The notes under the pieces are model-generated. The model ran no database searches. It saw only the letters and a list, made by a program, of their open reading frames with translations, and was not told the DNA's origin. The position numbers and the translations under genes were made by a program. Shown piece by piece: positions 63,643 through 64,000 of a stretch of 64,000 nucleotides of DNA. Origin of the DNA: a virus; IMG/VR virus record IMGVR_UViG_3300047320_000210, positions 19,922 through 83,921 of that record; one strand, 5' to 3'. Within the stretch, counting starts at the first letter, position 1, and the number at the start of each line of letters is the position of its first letter.

Positions 63643-63726
63643 TTAATGCTGGCAGTGGCGTTGGGCCATGGCATCAGCGAACACGCATACAACTAAGAGC
63701 AAGCCTAGTCCACCCCATACCGGCAC
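63643..63726 (-). CDS. Possible 27-residue membrane peptide
   Basis: From GTG 63726 a hydrophobic peptide starting MPVWGGLGLLLVVCVFADAM can be read; its TAA overlaps the Shine-Dalgarno of the next gene. No convincing ribosome-binding site is seen, so it may not be translated. Confidence 0.3.
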   Translation of the reverse strand: MPVWGGLGLLLVVCVFADAMAQRHCQH

Positions 63727-63944
63727 ACAAGCATTTTTTAAAAGAGACGCCACCCCCTGACGCCTGGGCAACACCTGGACGGCAGACGCCTGGGCGCAGC
63801 CTGGCTAAAGCATGATAAGCACAGCAACAAACGTGCCAGCATGCAACAAACAAGCCACCCACCCCACACTTTTTTCCGACCGACGGACTTGACACACCTC
63901 CCTACAGACCCCCTCGCCACCCAAAACCCCCTCAAAATCCCAGC

Positions 63945-63959
63945 TGTACCCAGTACCCA
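63945..63959. promoter_or_regulatory. Sequence related to the parA upstream repeat
   Basis: TGTACCCAGTACCCA; its reverse complement TGGGTACTGGGTACA matches TGGGTACTGTGTACCCA at 48967 in 12 of the first 14 positions or so. It may bind the same protein. Confidence 0.45.
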
Positions 63960-63977
63960 CGGAAAATACCGTGCCAA

Positions 63978-63994
63978 TTAACGCGCCACGTTAA
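63978..63994. promoter_or_regulatory. Inverted repeat at the right edge
   Basis: TTAACG-CGCCA-CGTTAA, 6-bp arms around 5 bases, in a 60-base gene-free stretch at the window edge. Operator-like. Confidence 0.4.
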
Positions 63995-64000
63995 AACAAT

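Larger units (their letters stand above)
63727..64000. other. Right-end region without a convincing gene
   Basis: No supported reading frame. It has a direct repeat of GACGCCTGGGC (about 63757 and 63785), the parA-operator-like sequence at 63945 and the inverted repeat at 63978. The next genes start beyond the window. Confidence 0.5.

Noticed and set aside
63738-63977. 79-codon minus-strand frame at the right edge
   Set aside because: TTG start without ribosome-binding site, Cys/Arg-rich composition and runs through inverted repeats.
1-64000. tRNA or rRNA genes
   Set aside because: No cloverleaf-like sequence with a TTCGAAT-type arm was noticed in gene-free parts; a tRNA search program could not be run, so a missed one is possible.

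Overview
The window is a large piece of one tailed-phage genome, with siphovirus-type structural genes and no bacterial chromosomal genes. It is GC-rich. Two neighbouring genes encode homologues of MvaT, the H-NS-like silencer of Pseudomonas, so a Pseudomonas or close gammaproteobacterial host is the best inference. The first gene is the cut 3' end of a portal gene. No terminase is visible, so the genome continues beyond both ends of the window.

Left arm, plus strand, about 1-24.6 kb: virion genes in the usual order. These are portal end, S49 protease with scaffold, decoration protein, major capsid, head-tail connectors, tail tube, tail chaperone, a 2237-residue tape measure, a tail-tip block, a fibre with eleven degenerate repeats, two LamG-like adhesins, and a short membrane/lysis cassette with a DUF1353 protein but no recognisable endolysin.

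Middle, minus strand, about 24.6-39.3 kb: one tightly overlapping replication and recombination operon, read right to left. It encodes an HTH regulator with a likely operator, an AEP primase-helicase fusion, a SNF2-type helicase, an unknown protein, a DNA polymerase I that keeps its 5'-nuclease domain, a Dda/RecD-type helicase, a PD-(D/E)XK nuclease, and an SbcD/SbcC pair separated by a tiny P-loop protein.

Right arm, minus strand, about 39.4-59.9 kb: roughly forty small genes, mostly unknown. Recognisable ones are two MvaT-like proteins, a C5-cytosine methyltransferase with a long second open frame inside it, a ParA/ribbon-helix-helix partition pair, a KlcA/ArdB antirestriction protein, a GNAT-like protein and zinc-ribbon proteins. 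Between these genes lie recurring short DNA modules: near-identical Shine-Dalgarno leaders, A/T-rich heptamer tracts and duplicated hairpins.

Right end, 59.9-64 kb: an A/T-rich gene-free stretch with a perfect 16-bp stem-loop, one serine recombinase that has lost its catalytic serine, one intact serine resolvase, and an unknown 395-residue protein. A palindrome with core GCGCCACATGTGGCGC occurs four times in this part.

Working model (inference): a phage that replicates with its own polymerase, primase and helicases, repairs and recombines DNA with an SbcCD-type complex, resists restriction by methylation and ArdB, interferes with or mimics host MvaT, and may persist as a partitioned plasmid prophage (ParA/RHH plus a resolvase; no tyrosine integrase seen).
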